DNA from: Neoroseomonas soli
Lineage (GTDB): Bacteria > Pseudomonadota > Alphaproteobacteria > Acetobacterales > Acetobacteraceae
Direction of reading: 5' to 3'
Assembly (NCBI RefSeq): GCF_018129065.1
Contig: NZ_JAAEDM010000034.1
Location: 1 to 44,662, forward strand
DNA: 44,662 nt
Every line of letters starts with the position of its first letter. Position 1 is the stretch's first letter. The notes below the pieces were generated by a model. That model searched no databases. It had not been told where the DNA came from and worked only from the letters and a program-made list of their open reading frames with translations. Shown here piece after piece: positions 7,430 to 16,788 of this stretch. A program made the translations under genes and the position numbers.

Positions 7430-8644
7430 ATGACGCGCTTCACCCTCACCCGGCGCGCGCTCGGCGCCACGGGGCTCGCCGTCCTCGCCAGGCCGGCCTT
7501 CGCGCAGGCGGCGCCGATCCGCATCGGCGAGCTGAACTCCTATTCCCGCATGGCGGCCTTCGCGGTGCCCTACCGCAACGCGATGCAACTCGCGCAGGAT
7601 ACGATCAACGCCGCCGGCGGCGTGATGGGCGGGCGGCGCATCGAGTTCGTCTTCCGCGACGACGGGTCGACGCCGGGCGACGCGGTGCGCGTGGCGGAGG
7701 AACTGCTGACGCGGGAGAACGTCGCCTTCCTCGCCGGCACCTTCCTCTCGAATGTCGGGCTCGCGGTCGCGGACTTCGCGAACCAGCGCAAGCGCCTGTT
7801 CCTGGCGACCGAACCGCTGACCGACGCGATCACCATGGCGCAGGGCAACCGCTACACCTGGCGCGTGCGGCCCAGCACCTTCATGCAGACGAAGATGCTG
7901 GTGGAGGCGATCCGCGGCCGCAGTGCGAAGCGCTGGGCGATCGTCGCGCCGAACTACGAGTACGGCCAGTCCGCGGCGGCGAACTTCAAGCGGCTGCTGC
8001 CCACCGCCATCCCGGGCGCGGAGATCGTGGCGGAACAGTTCCCGGCCCTCGGCCGCGTGGATGCGGGGGCGACCGTCGGCGCGCTCGGCCAGTCGCGGCC
8101 GGACGGCATCTTCAACGTGCTGTTCGGCCCGGACCTCACGGCCTTCGTGCGGGAAGGCAACACGCGCGGGCTGTTCGAGCGCCGCACCGTCGTCTCCCTA
8201 CTGACGGGCGAGCCGGAATACATGATCCCCCTCGGCGAGGAGACGCCGGAGGGCTGGATCGTCACCGGCTACCCCTGGGACCAGGTGGAGAGCCCGCCGG
8301 CGCACAAGGCCTTCGTCGACGCCTACCGCGCGCGCGTCAACGACACGCCTCGCCTCGGCTCCGTGCTCGGCTATGTCACCGTGCAGATCATCGCCACCCT
8401 GCTGAACAAGGCGAACTCGCTGGACAACGAGGCGCTGGTGGACGCGCTGGCCGACCTGCGCACCGACACGATCGTCGGGCCTGTCACGATGCGCGGCATC
8501 GACCACCAGGGCACGCTCGGGGCCTGGGTGGGGGAGACGACGCTGCGCGGCCGCCAGGGCACGATGAAGAACTTCCGCTACGCGGATGGGGCCGACTACA
8601 TGTTCCCCGAGGAGGAGGTCCGCGCCGCGCGTCGGTCGGCCTGA
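7430..8644 (+). CDS. ABC transporter substrate-binding protein, Liv (Peripla_BP_6) family
   Basis: 404 residues. The signal peptide is residues 1 to about 25, with TRRALGATGL resembling a Tat motif, and cleavage near PAFAQA. The mature protein starts PIRIGELNSYS and shows type I periplasmic-binding features: NAAGGVMGGRRIE, the lobe segment AEELLTRENVAFLAGTFLS and the hinge segment WAIVAPNYEYGQ. ATG 7430 is preceded by CAGGAGG; an in-frame start at 7340 is rejected because it lies before the signal peptide. It captures an organic substrate in the periplasm. The family binds branched-chain amino acids, amides, urea and aromatic acids, so the ligand must be inferred from the downstream catabolic genes. 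First gene of the 14.5 kb operon. Confidence 0.93.
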   Translation: MTRFTLTRRALGATGLAVLARPAFAQAAPIRIGELNSYSRMAAFAVPYRNAMQLAQDTINAAGGVMGGRRIEFVFRDDGSTPGDAVRVAEELLTRENVAFLAGTFLSNVGLAVADFANQRKRLFLATEPLTDAITMAQGNRYTWRVRPSTFMQTKMLVEAIRGRSAKRWAIVAPNYEYGQSAAANFKRLLPTAIPGAEIVAEQFPALGRVDAGATVGALGQSRPDGIFNVLFGPDLTAFVREGNTRGLFERRTVVSLLTGEPEYMIPLGEETPEGWIVTGYPWDQVESPPAHKAFVDAYRARVNDTPRLGSVLGYVTVQIIATLLNKANSLDNEALVDALADLRTDTIVGPVTMRGIDHQGTLGAWVGETTLRGRQGTMKNFRYADGADYMFPEEEVRAARRSA

Positions 8645-8650
8645 CGCTTC

Positions 8651-10555
8651 GTGGAGTGGGACTTCCTGCTGGTCCAGGCCCTGTCGGGCCTGGCCAGCGC
8701 ATCATCGCTGTTCGTGATGGCCTCGGGCCTGACCATCGTCTTCGGCGTCACGCGCATCGTGAACTTCGCGCATGGGTCCTTCTACATGCTGGGGGCCTAT
8801 GTCGCGGTCACGATCGTGCCGTGGCTGCTCGAGTTCGACCGCTCGCCCTGGCTGTTCTTCGCTGGCGTGCTGGCGTCCGCGCTCGCGGTGGGTGCGCTCG
8901 GCGTGGTCATGGAGGTCATGCTGCTGCGGCGCATCTACCGCGTGCCGGAGCTGTTCCAGTTGCTCGCGACCTTCGGCGTGGTGCTGATCGTGCAGGACCT
9001 GGTGCTGCTGGCCTGGGGACCGGTGGACATCCCGGGGCCCCGCGCACCGGGGCTGCGGCATGGTGTCTACATCTTCGACCAGCGCTTCCCGGCCTATGAA
9101 CTGTTCCTGATCTTCGTCGGGCCGGCGGTGCTGGCGCTGCTCTGGCTGCTGATGCGCCATACGCGGTTCGGCGTGCTGATCCGGGCCGCCACGCAGGACC
9201 GCGAGATGGTGGGCGCGCTCGGCGTCAACCAGGCGATGCTCTTCACCGGCACGCTGTTCCTCGGCGCGGCGCTGGCGGGGCTGGGCGGCGCGCTGCAGAT
9301 CCCGCGCATCTCCGCCAACCCGCAGATGGACCTGTCCGTCATCACCGACGCCTTCGTCGTCACGGTGATCGGCGGCATGGGCTCCGTGCCCGGCGCCTTC
9401 CTGGCGGCGCTGCTGATCGGGCAGTTGCAGGCCTTCGGCGTGCTGGTCTTCCCGAAGATCACGCTGGTGCTGGTCTTCCTGCTGATGGCGGCGGTGCTGG
9501 TGGTGAAGCCCTGGGGCCTGCTCGGCAAGCCGGAGACGGCAGCGGGCCGCACGGTGCTGCCGGAGGGCATCCTCGATCCGCGGCCGCTCGACCTTGCGGG
9601 CAAGGTGCTGGCGGCGCTGGCGCTCGCCGCGGTGCTGGCGCTGCCGCTGCTCGATGCCTATGCGGTGAAGGTGGGGACCGAGGTGCTGGTGCTGGCGCTC
9701 GCCGCCTTCTCGCTGAACTTCCTGGTCGGCAATGGCGGCATCGTTTCCTTCGGCCATGCGGCGTATTTCGGGCTTGGCGCCTATGGCGCGGGGCTGCTGG
9801 TCACGAAGGCCGGGCTACCGATGGAACCGGCGCTGGTCGCCGCGCCGGTCGCCGGCGGCGCCTTCGCGGCGCTGTTCGGCTTCTTCGTCGTGCGACTGTC
9901 CGGCATCTACCTGGCGATGCTGACGCTGGCCTTCGCGCAGATCGCCTATGCCGTGGTGTTCCAGTGGGTGGAGGTGACGGGTGGGGACAACGGCCTCGTC
10001 GGCGTCTGGCCGTCGCGCTGGGCGGCGTCGCGGGAGGTCTATCACTACCTGACGGCGGCGGTGACGGTGGCGGCGATCATCCTTCTCCGCCGCGTGATCC
10101 ACGCGCCCTTCGGCGCGACGCTGCGCGCGGCACGGGATTCGGCGCCGCGCGCGGATGCGATCGGCGTGGACGTGCGCAGGCATCGCTGGCTCGGCTTCAC
10201 GCTGGCGGGGGCGGCGGCGGGGCTGGCGGGCGGGCTCTATGCCTTCTCCAAGGGGTCCATCGACCCGACGCTGCTCGGCATTCCGCTCAGTGTCGATTTC
10301 CTGTCCATGATCCTGCTCGGCGGCATCCAGTCGGTGCTGGGGGCCGTTGCCGGCGCGACGGTCTTCCACGCGGTGAAGGACTTCTTCATGCCGCTGACCG
10401 ACCACTGGCGGCTGTTCCTGGGCCTGTCGATCATCGCCATGGTGCTGGTCTTTCCGCGCGGGCTGGCGGGGGCATGGACCGAACTACAGCGCTTCTACGC
10501 CCGCGTGCATCGCCTGTTCACCGCGCTTCGGAAGTGGGCCGAGAGGCAGCCATGA
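8651..10555 (+). CDS. fused LivH-LivM type ABC permease
   Basis: 634 residues, both permease subunits in one chain. Residues 1 to about 290 are LivH-like (LTIVFGVTRIVNFAHGSFYM; later VVTVIGGMGSVPGAFLAALL). About 320-610 are LivM-like (FLVGNGGIVSFGHAAYFGLG; then GIYLAMLTLAFAQ and AIGVDVRRHRWLGFTLAG). Each half has the usual set of inner-membrane helices. The GTG at 8651, 6 nt after the previous stop, is chosen because the next residues align with LivH N-termini; the Shine-Dalgarno sequence is weak, suggesting coupling. LivH and LivM are usually separate proteins. Confidence 0.93.
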   Translation: MEWDFLLVQALSGLASASSLFVMASGLTIVFGVTRIVNFAHGSFYMLGAYVAVTIVPWLLEFDRSPWLFFAGVLASALAVGALGVVMEVMLLRRIYRVPELFQLLATFGVVLIVQDLVLLAWGPVDIPGPRAPGLRHGVYIFDQRFPAYELFLIFVGPAVLALLWLLMRHTRFGVLIRAATQDREMVGALGVNQAMLFTGTLFLGAALAGLGGALQIPRISANPQMDLSVITDAFVVTVIGGMGSVPGAFLAALLIGQLQAFGVLVFPKITLVLVFLLMAAVLVVKPWGLLGKPETAAGRTVLPEGILDPRPLDLAGKVLAALALAAVLALPLLDAYAVKVGTEVLVLALAAFSLNFLVGNGGIVSFGHAAYFGLGAYGAGLLVTKAGLPMEPALVAAPVAGGAFAALFGFFVVRLSGIYLAMLTLAFAQIAYAVVFQWVEVTGGDNGLVGVWPSRWAASREVYHYLTAAVTVAAIILLRRVIHAPFGATLRAARDSAPRADAIGVDVRRHRWLGFTLAGAAAGLAGGLYAFSKGSIDPTLLGIPLSVDFLSMILLGGIQSVLGAVAGATVFHAVKDFFMPLTDHWRLFLGLSIIAMVLVFPRGLAGAWTELQRFYARVHRLFTALRKWAERQP

Positions 10556-11334
10556 CATTGCTGGCGGTCGACAGGCTGACCAAACGCTTCGGCGGCGTGC
10601 TCGCCGCGAAGGATGTCTCCTTCGCCCTGAACGTCGGGGAGATGCTGGCGATCATCGGTCCCAACGGCGCAGGAAAGTCCACCACCTTCAACATGGTCGG
10701 CGGGCAGTTACGCCCCGATGGCGGGCGCGTGACGCTGGCGGGCCAGGACGTGACGGGCCTGCCACCGCGGCAGGTCTGCCGCCTCGGCGTCGGGCGGACC
10801 TTCCAGGTGGCGCAGACATTCCTTTCCTTCACCGTCCTCGGCAACGTGCAGATGGCGCTGATCGCGCATCACCGGCAGACGCGCCGCCTGCTGGCGAATG
10901 CCGCCGCGATGCACCGGGAGGCCGCGCTGGCGCTGCTCGACCGCGTCGGCATGGCAGCGCAGGCGGCGCGTCCCGTCGGCGAACTCGCCTATGGCGACGT
11001 GAAGCGGGTGGAACTGGCGATCGCGCTCGCCGCAGCCCCGCGCCTGCTGCTGATGGACGAGCCCACCGCCGGCATGGCGCCTGCCGAGCGCGCAGCCCTG
11101 ATGGCGCTGGTCGCCGGCATCGCGCGCCAGGAAGGCATCGGCGTGCTCTTCACCGAGCACGACATGGACGCTGTCTTCGCCCATGCCGACCGCATCCTGG
11201 TGCTGGTGCGCGGCGAGATCATCGCCCGCGGCACGCCCGAGGAGGTCCGCGCCGACCCCGAGGTGCAGCGCGTCTATCTCGGCCATTCCGGCACCCGTGC
11301 CGCCGCCCGCGCACGGAGGGCCGCGGATGGCTGA
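10552..11334 (+). CDS. LivG-type ABC transporter ATPase
   Basis: 260 residues. Walker A GPNGAGKST at about 36-44, the LivG-type ABC signature LAYGDVKRVELA, Walker B LLLMDEPTAGM, and switch His in TEHDMD. The C-terminal segment EIIARGTPEEVRADPEVQRVYLG is typical of LivG. ATG overlaps the permease stop (ATGA). With the next gene it forms the ATPase pair driving the fused permease. Confidence 0.95.
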   Translation: MTLLAVDRLTKRFGGVLAAKDVSFALNVGEMLAIIGPNGAGKSTTFNMVGGQLRPDGGRVTLAGQDVTGLPPRQVCRLGVGRTFQVAQTFLSFTVLGNVQMALIAHHRQTRRLLANAAAMHREAALALLDRVGMAAQAARPVGELAYGDVKRVELAIALAAAPRLLLMDEPTAGMAPAERAALMALVAGIARQEGIGVLFTEHDMDAVFAHADRILVLVRGEIIARGTPEEVRADPEVQRVYLGHSGTRAAARARRAADG

Positions 11335-12040
11335 CCCCGTGCTTCAGGTCGCCGGCCTGCGCGCCGGCTACGGCCTGGCGGAGGTGCTGTTCGGCGTCGA
11401 ACTGCACCTCTCGCGCGGCGAGGTCGCGGCGCTGATGGGCCGCAACGGCGCCGGCAAGTCCACCACGCTCAAGGCCATCATGGGGCTGCTGCCGCCGCGC
11501 GGCGGTTCCGTCCGCTTCGCCGGGGAGGAGATCGCTGGCTGGGCGCCCTTCCGCATCGCCCGGCGCGGCCTCGGCTACGTGCCGGAGGATCGGCGCGTCT
11601 TCACCGAGCTGACGGTCGCCGAAAACCTCGAGGTGGGCCGCCGCCCCGCCCCGCCCGGCCATCCCGCCTGGACACCCGAACGACTCTTCGAGGTCTTCCC
11701 CAACCTTGCCGAGATGCGCCATCGTCGCGCAGCCGCCATGTCCGGCGGGGAACAGCAAATGCTGACCATCGCGCGCACCCTGATGGGCAACCCCGAGGCC
11801 GTGCTGCTCGACGAGCCCTCGGAGGGCCTGGCCCCGGTCATCGTGGAACTGATGGCCGAGGCAGTGCTGCGCATGAAGCAGGAGGGCATCGCGGTGCTGG
11901 TCTCCGAGCAGAATCTCGACTTCGCCGCCGCCGTCGCCGACCGCGCGCTCATCCTCGAGAAGGGCACGGTGCGATGGCAGGGCAGCATCGCGGCGCTCGA
12001 GGCGGACGAGGATGTCCGCCGCGCCTACCTGACGGTGTGA
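11327..12040 (+). CDS. LivF-type ABC transporter ATPase
   Basis: 237 residues. Walker A GRNGAGKST, signature MSGGEQQMLTIART, Walker B VLLDEPSEGLAP, switch region VSEQN. The LivF hallmark GYVPEDRRVFTELTVAENL is present. The ATG overlaps the upstream ATPase gene by 8 nt. Second ATPase of the importer. The gene ends at the start of the hydantoinase A gene. Confidence 0.95.
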   Translation: MADPVLQVAGLRAGYGLAEVLFGVELHLSRGEVAALMGRNGAGKSTTLKAIMGLLPPRGGSVRFAGEEIAGWAPFRIARRGLGYVPEDRRVFTELTVAENLEVGRRPAPPGHPAWTPERLFEVFPNLAEMRHRRAAAMSGGEQQMLTIARTLMGNPEAVLLDEPSEGLAPVIVELMAEAVLRMKQEGIAVLVSEQNLDFAAAVADRALILEKGTVRWQGSIAALEADEDVRRAYLTV

Positions 12041-12045
12041 CGCGC

Positions 12046-14064
12046 ATGGTCAGGCGCATCGCCGGCATCGACGTGGGCGGCACCTTCACCGACCTGGTGA
12101 TGCAGGACGCCGACGGCACCATCCGCATCGCCAAGGTGCCGACGACCTCGGCGAACCAGGCGGGTGGCGTGCTCGACGCCATCGCCGCCGCCGGCACCAC
12201 GCCCGCGGCGCTCGACCTGATCGTCCACGGCACCACGGCCACGACCAATGCGGTGCTCGAACGCAAGCTGGCGAAGGTGGGGCTGATCACCACGGCGGGC
12301 TTCCGGGACGTGCTGGAACTCGGCCGCCGCACCCGCCCGCGCGCCTACGGCATGACCGGCACCTTCGAGCCGCTGATCCCCCGCGAATGGCGCCGCGAAG
12401 TGCCCGAGCGCATGGATGCGCGCGGCCAGGTCCTGACGCCGCTCGACGAGGCGGCGGTGGTGCGCGAAGTGCATGCCCTGCTCGCCGCGGGCTGCGAGGC
12501 GCTGGTCGTCCACTTCCTGCACGCCTACGCCAACCCGGTACATGAACTGCGCGCCGGGGAAATCGCGCGCGCCATCTGGCCGAACGGCTACGTCACCCTC
12601 GGACACGCGCTGCTCTCGGAGTTCCGCGAGTATGAGCGTGGCACGACAGCGTCGGTGAATGCCGCGGTGCAGCCGGTGCTGGACCGCTACATCCGCCACC
12701 TGCAGGACCGGCTCGCCGATGCGGGGCACGCGCGCGACCTGCTGGTGATGAACGGCAATGGCGGCACGGTGCCGGCGCGCGCGGTGGCGGCCGAGGCGGC
12801 GAAGACCGTCATGTCCGGCCCGGCCTCCGGCGTGATGGCGGCGGCGGCGACGCTCACGCAGTCGGGCGTACGGAACGCCATCACCTGCGACATGGGCGGA
12901 ACCTCGACCGACGTGGCGTTGATCGCCGGCGGCGTGCCGGAGGTTTCCGCGGAACTGTCCCTCGCCTACGGCCTGCCGATCCACCTCCCGATGGTGGATG
13001 TGCGAACTGTCGGCGCCGGCGGCGGGTCCATCGCCTGGATCGACCGCGGCGGCATGCTGCATGTCGGCCCGGAAAGCGCCGGCAGCATGCCGGGCCCGAT
13101 CTGCTACGGGCGCGGCGGCACGCGGACGACGGTGACGGATGCGAACCTGCTGCTGGGTCGGCTCGATCCCGATGCGCTGCTGGCTACGGGACGCCGCGTT
13201 CCCGTGGAGGAAGTGCGCGCGGTCTTCGCGCGCGACGTCGGCGGCCCGCTCGGCATGACGCCCGAGCAGGCGGCAGAGGCGGTGATCCGTCTCGCCAACG
13301 TGCTGATGGCCGGCGCGATCCGCATGGTGTCGCTGTCACGCGGGCATGATCCGCGCGACTTCGCCCTCTTCGCCTTCGGCGGCGCCGGCCCGCTGCACGC
13401 CGTGGCGCTGGCGCGCGAGATCGGCATCCCCGAAGTCCTCGTCCCCTTCCGCCCCGGCCTGACCAATGCGCTCGGCTGCCTGGTCGCCGATCTGCGGCAG
13501 GATGTGGTGAACACGCTGAACCGCGGCCTGGACGACATCGAGGAGGCGGAGATCGCCGCCGTCCTCGCCGCGCAATCCGCGCGCGGCCGTGCCGGTGTCG
13601 AGGCCGGCGGCGCCGAGGTGGAACACATCGAGACCCGCCACGTCGCGGACATGCAGTTCCGCGGCCAGACCCATCTGATCCGCGTGCCGCTCGCCTCCGC
13701 CACGCCGACGCGCGCAGAGGTCCAGGCGGCCTTCGAGGAAGCCTATTTCGCCCGCTTCCAGCTGCGCCTGCCGGAGATCCGCGCCGTGCTGGTGAACCTG
13801 ACGACGAGCGTCGTCGGCCGCCGCCGCAGCTTCGACCTGCGAGCCCTCGCCGCCGGCGCGGAGGGTGAGGCTCGCCTCGGCACGCGCCGCCTCTACGCCG
13901 GGGGCGCCTGGCACGAGGCGACCGTCTGGCGGCGCGAGGCGCTTCAGGAAGCCACGCGCATCGCAGGGCCGGCGGTGCTGCAACAGGCGGATGCGACGAT
14001 CATCCTCGAACCGGGATCCGAGGCGGTGGTCGATGCGCTCGGCAATCTGCGGGTGCGCGTGTGA
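12046..14064 (+). CDS. hyuA: hydantoinase/5-oxoprolinase family, subunit A
   Basis: 672 residues. Member of the ATP-dependent cyclic-amide hydrolase family (N-methylhydantoinase A, 5-oxoprolinase, acetophenone carboxylase relatives). Actin-like ATPase motifs: GIDVGGTFTDLVMQD at the N-terminus, HGTTATTNAVLERK, CDMGGTSTDVALI, and GAGGGSIAWID. It pairs with subunit B downstream. ATG 12046 follows the LivF stop by 5 nt; a GTG at 12037 overlapping that stop (GTGA) is an alternative. The expected reaction is ATP-driven hydrolysis of a lactam or cyclic amide; sequence alone does not fix the substrate. Confidence 0.93.
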   Translation: MVRRIAGIDVGGTFTDLVMQDADGTIRIAKVPTTSANQAGGVLDAIAAAGTTPAALDLIVHGTTATTNAVLERKLAKVGLITTAGFRDVLELGRRTRPRAYGMTGTFEPLIPREWRREVPERMDARGQVLTPLDEAAVVREVHALLAAGCEALVVHFLHAYANPVHELRAGEIARAIWPNGYVTLGHALLSEFREYERGTTASVNAAVQPVLDRYIRHLQDRLADAGHARDLLVMNGNGGTVPARAVAAEAAKTVMSGPASGVMAAAATLTQSGVRNAITCDMGGTSTDVALIAGGVPEVSAELSLAYGLPIHLPMVDVRTVGAGGGSIAWIDRGGMLHVGPESAGSMPGPICYGRGGTRTTVTDANLLLGRLDPDALLATGRRVPVEEVRAVFARDVGGPLGMTPEQAAEAVIRLANVLMAGAIRMVSLSRGHDPRDFALFAFGGAGPLHAVALAREIGIPEVLVPFRPGLTNALGCLVADLRQDVVNTLNRGLDDIEEAEIAAVLAAQSARGRAGVEAGGAEVEHIETRHVADMQFRGQTHLIRVPLASATPTRAEVQAAFEEAYFARFQLRLPEIRAVLVNLTTSVVGRRRSFDLRALAAGAEGEARLGTRRLYAGGAWHEATVWRREALQEATRIAGPAVLQQADATIILEPGSEAVVDALGNLRVRV

Positions 14065-14081
14065 GAAGGGCGGAGAGAAGG

Positions 14082-14197
14082 TCGGGGGAGGAGAACCTCC
14101 CCCGAATCCCCCTCCCTTCCTTGGATACTTGTGCCCGGACGCAGGACGGGCACCCGGACAGAAGAAGGAGGGGGTTCGGGGGAGTTCTCTCCCCCGA
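14082..14197 (+). repeat. structured intergenic repeat, copy 3 (hyuA-hyuB)
   Basis: Complete copy. Left perfect 10-bp hairpin (14082-14091 with 14096-14105, loop AGAA). A long stem of a CCCCCTCCCTT arm against an AAGGAGGGGG arm. A central perfect 7-bp hairpin GTGCCCG (14131-14137) with CGGGCAC (14147-14153). Right perfect 9-bp hairpin (14176-14184 with 14189-14197, loop TTCT). The central sequence differs from copies 1 and 4 but keeps a stem. It lies inside the operon and ends 12 nt before the hyuB ATG. Confidence 0.85.
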
Positions 14198-14209
14198 CCT
14201 TGTCGCCCG

Positions 14210-15949
14210 ATGGACGCACTGACGCTCGCCGTCATCCAGGCCGGCCTCCAGCAGGTCTGCAACGAGATGGACCTGGCCTTCTCGCGCTCCGCCTTCTCGC
14301 CCGTGATCGCGGAGGCCGACGACCGTTCCGATGGCATCTACGCGGCGAAGGACGGCGCACTGATCGCCCAGGGCGAAGGTGGGCTGCCGGTCTTCGTCGG
14401 CGCCATGCAACATTCGGCAGGCCACCTGATCCGCCTGATCGGCGAAGGTGCCGTCGCCGCGCCTGAGCCGGGCGACATCTACATCGTCAACGACCCTTAT
14501 CTCGGCGGCACGCACCTGATGGATGTGCGCTTCGCCCGGCCATTCTTCATCGATGGCGAACTCTTCTGCTGGCTGCAGAACACCGGCCACTGGCCCGACA
14601 CGGGCGGCATGGTGCCGGGCGGCTTCTCCGCGCACGCCACCGAAGTCGAGCAGGAAGGCCTCCGCCTGCCGCCCGTGAAGTTGTTCAAGCGCGGGGAAAT
14701 GGACCGCGAGATCCTCTCCATCATCCAGTCCAATATCCGCGTGGCCGAGCAGCGCATCGGCGACATCAAGGCACAAGCCGCCGCGCTTCTGGTCGGCGAG
14801 AAGCGGCTTGGCGAGATGGTCGCCCGCTACGGCGCCGCCACGCTGCGCGAGGCCATCGCGCTGATCCGTGACCGCGCCGCCGAGCGCATGCGCGCCGAGA
14901 TCCGCCGCATGCCCGAAGCCACCTGGCACGCCGAGGCCTTCGTCGATTCCGACGGCGTGGTGAACGAACCGCTGCGCATCGCGCTCGCCGTCACGCGATC
15001 CGGCGACACGCTGACCTTCGACTTCAGCGGATCGTCGAAGCCCTGTGCCGGCCCGATGAATTCCGTCTGGGCCACGACCTATTCGGCGGTGTGCCTTGGC
15101 GTGAAGCACATCTTTCCCGATGTGCCGATCAATGCGGGCACCTTCGCTCCGCTGAACATCATCCGGCCGGAGGGCACCTTCCTCGATGCCCGCTACCCGC
15201 GCCCGGTCTCCGGCTGCGCGGCGGAAGTCAGCCAACGCATCGCGGAAGCGGTGTTCCTCTGCCTTGTCCAGGCACTGCCCGAGGAAGTCACGGCGGCGCC
15301 CGCAGGAACGTCGGGGAACTTCGCGCTCGGCGGCGTCGATCCCGCGCGCGGCGCCGGCTACGTGATGTACCAGATCACCGGCGGCGGCTATGGCGGCAAT
15401 GCTCGGGAAGACGGGCTGTCCAACGGCTGCTCGACCATCGGCATCAGCAAGACCGCGCCGGTCGAGGTGATGGAGCAGTACTACCCCGTCCTCTTCCGCC
15501 GCTTCGCGCTGCGGGAGGGCTCGGGCGGCGCCGGCGCGCATCGCGGCGGCTTCGGCGTGCATTACGAGGTCGAACTCCTGCGCGGCGAGGCGCGCGCCTC
15601 CTTCGTCATGGACCATGGCCGCTTCGGCCCGCCGGGCGTGCTCGGCGGCGGCGACGGCGCGCCGAACGAGGTGCGCATCCACCGCGATGGCGGCACGACC
15701 ATTCCGCTGCATCTGTCCAAGGACCAGGGCATCGCGCTCGCGCCCGGCGACCGCGTGGAGGTCATGACGCCGGGCGGCGGCGGCTACGGCGATCCCTTCG
15801 CGCGCGACGCGGGGCTCGTCGCGCGCGACGTCCGGCGCGGCTACTACACGCCGGCGCAGGCCGCGATGCTGTGGCGCGTGGCCATCGCCGCCGACGGCCA
15901 GGTGGACGAGGCCGCCACCGCGGCGCTGCGCCAGGGGCGTGCCGCATGA
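14210..15949 (+). CDS. hyuB: hydantoinase/5-oxoprolinase family, subunit B
   Basis: 579 residues, usual size for HyuB. Motifs: SPVIAEADDRSDGIY, NDPYLGGTHLMDVRF, and GMVPGGFSAHATEVEQEGLR; the C-terminal MTPGGGGYGDPF is a family signature. Partner of the upstream subunit A. The ATG at 14210 is the first residue matching family N-termini. No clear Shine-Dalgarno precedes it: the 12 nt before are C/T-rich and the preceding sequence is the repeat hairpin. The stop overlaps the next start (ATGA). Confidence 0.94.
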   Translation: MDALTLAVIQAGLQQVCNEMDLAFSRSAFSPVIAEADDRSDGIYAAKDGALIAQGEGGLPVFVGAMQHSAGHLIRLIGEGAVAAPEPGDIYIVNDPYLGGTHLMDVRFARPFFIDGELFCWLQNTGHWPDTGGMVPGGFSAHATEVEQEGLRLPPVKLFKRGEMDREILSIIQSNIRVAEQRIGDIKAQAAALLVGEKRLGEMVARYGAATLREAIALIRDRAAERMRAEIRRMPEATWHAEAFVDSDGVVNEPLRIALAVTRSGDTLTFDFSGSSKPCAGPMNSVWATTYSAVCLGVKHIFPDVPINAGTFAPLNIIRPEGTFLDARYPRPVSGCAAEVSQRIAEAVFLCLVQALPEEVTAAPAGTSGNFALGGVDPARGAGYVMYQITGGGYGGNAREDGLSNGCSTIGISKTAPVEVMEQYYPVLFRRFALREGSGGAGAHRGGFGVHYEVELLRGEARASFVMDHGRFGPPGVLGGGDGAPNEVRIHRDGGTTIPLHLSKDQGIALAPGDRVEVMTPGGGGYGDPFARDAGLVARDVRRGYYTPAQAAMLWRVAIAADGQVDEAATAALRQGRAA

Positions 15950-16788
15950 CCGCCTATCACCGCCCGCGCACGCTGGAGGACGCGCTCGCCATTCGCGCGG
16001 CGACCGGCGCTCTGCCGCTGGCGGGCGGGACGGATATCCACCCGATGCGCACCGCGCGCGCCGCTTGGGGCAATCCCTGGATGCCGGAGATCCTCGACCT
16101 TTCCGCAGTGCCGGATCTGGCGGGCATTGCGGAAACTGGGGAAGGCTGGCGCATCGGCGCGCGTACCACCTGGACGAGCATTGCGGATGCGCCATTGCCG
16201 CCCCTCTTCGACGGCCTGCGCGCGGCGGCGCGGGAGATCGGCGGCCGTCAGGTGCAGAATCGTGGCACCATTGCCGGCAACCTGGTCACCGCCTCCCCCG
16301 CGGGGGACGGCATCCCGAACCTGCTGGTGCTGGATGCGGAGGTCGAACTGGCCTCCACCCATGGCGCGCGGCGCCTGCGCGTGGCGGACTTCGTCACCGG
16401 ATACCGCGCGACCGCATTGGCGCCGGGGGAGATCGTCACCGCGCTGCACATTCCACGCTGCGAGCGGGCGCGCGGTCGCTTCGAGAAACTGGGCGCGCGG
16501 CGCTACCTCGTCATCTCCATCGCCATGGCGGCGGCGGTGATACGGCTCGAGGGCGACCGCGTGGCGGAAGCGCGCATCGCGGTCGGTGCCTGTTCGCCCG
16601 TGGCGCGCCGCCTGCCGGTGCTGGAAGCCGCGCTCATCGGCATCCACCCATCGGAGATGCCGCAGGTGCCGCAGCCGGCGCACCTCGCGCCGCTGGCGCC
16701 GATCGACGACGTGCGCGGATCTGCCGCCTATCGCGCCGACGCCGCCCGCGCGCTGCTGCGCGACCTGCTGGCGGGCTTCCTGGGATGA
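15946..16788 (+). CDS. molybdenum hydroxylase FAD-binding subunit (CoxM/XdhB type)
   Basis: 280 residues. FAD-binding motifs PLAGGTD (24-30) and TIAGNLVTASPAGD (108-121) are in the positions seen in medium subunits of xanthine dehydrogenase, CO dehydrogenase and nicotinate or quinoline hydroxylases. The C-terminal CO-dehydrogenase flavoprotein domain contains KLGARRYLVISIAMAA. It passes electrons from the iron-sulfur domains to the acceptor. The ATG overlaps the hyuB stop, and its own stop overlaps the start of the next subunit. Confidence 0.93.
   Translation: MTAYHRPRTLEDALAIRAATGALPLAGGTDIHPMRTARAAWGNPWMPEILDLSAVPDLAGIAETGEGWRIGARTTWTSIADAPLPPLFDGLRAAAREIGGRQVQNRGTIAGNLVTASPAGDGIPNLLVLDAEVELASTHGARRLRVADFVTGYRATALAPGEIVTALHIPRCERARGRFEKLGARRYLVISIAMAAAVIRLEGDRVAEARIAVGACSPVARRLPVLEAALIGIHPSEMPQVPQPAHLAPLAPIDDVRGSAAYRADAARALLRDLLAGFLG

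Noticed and set aside
8702..9757. 351-codon minus-strand frame opposite the permease gene
   Set aside because: His/Gln/Arg-rich antisense of a clearly conserved permease.
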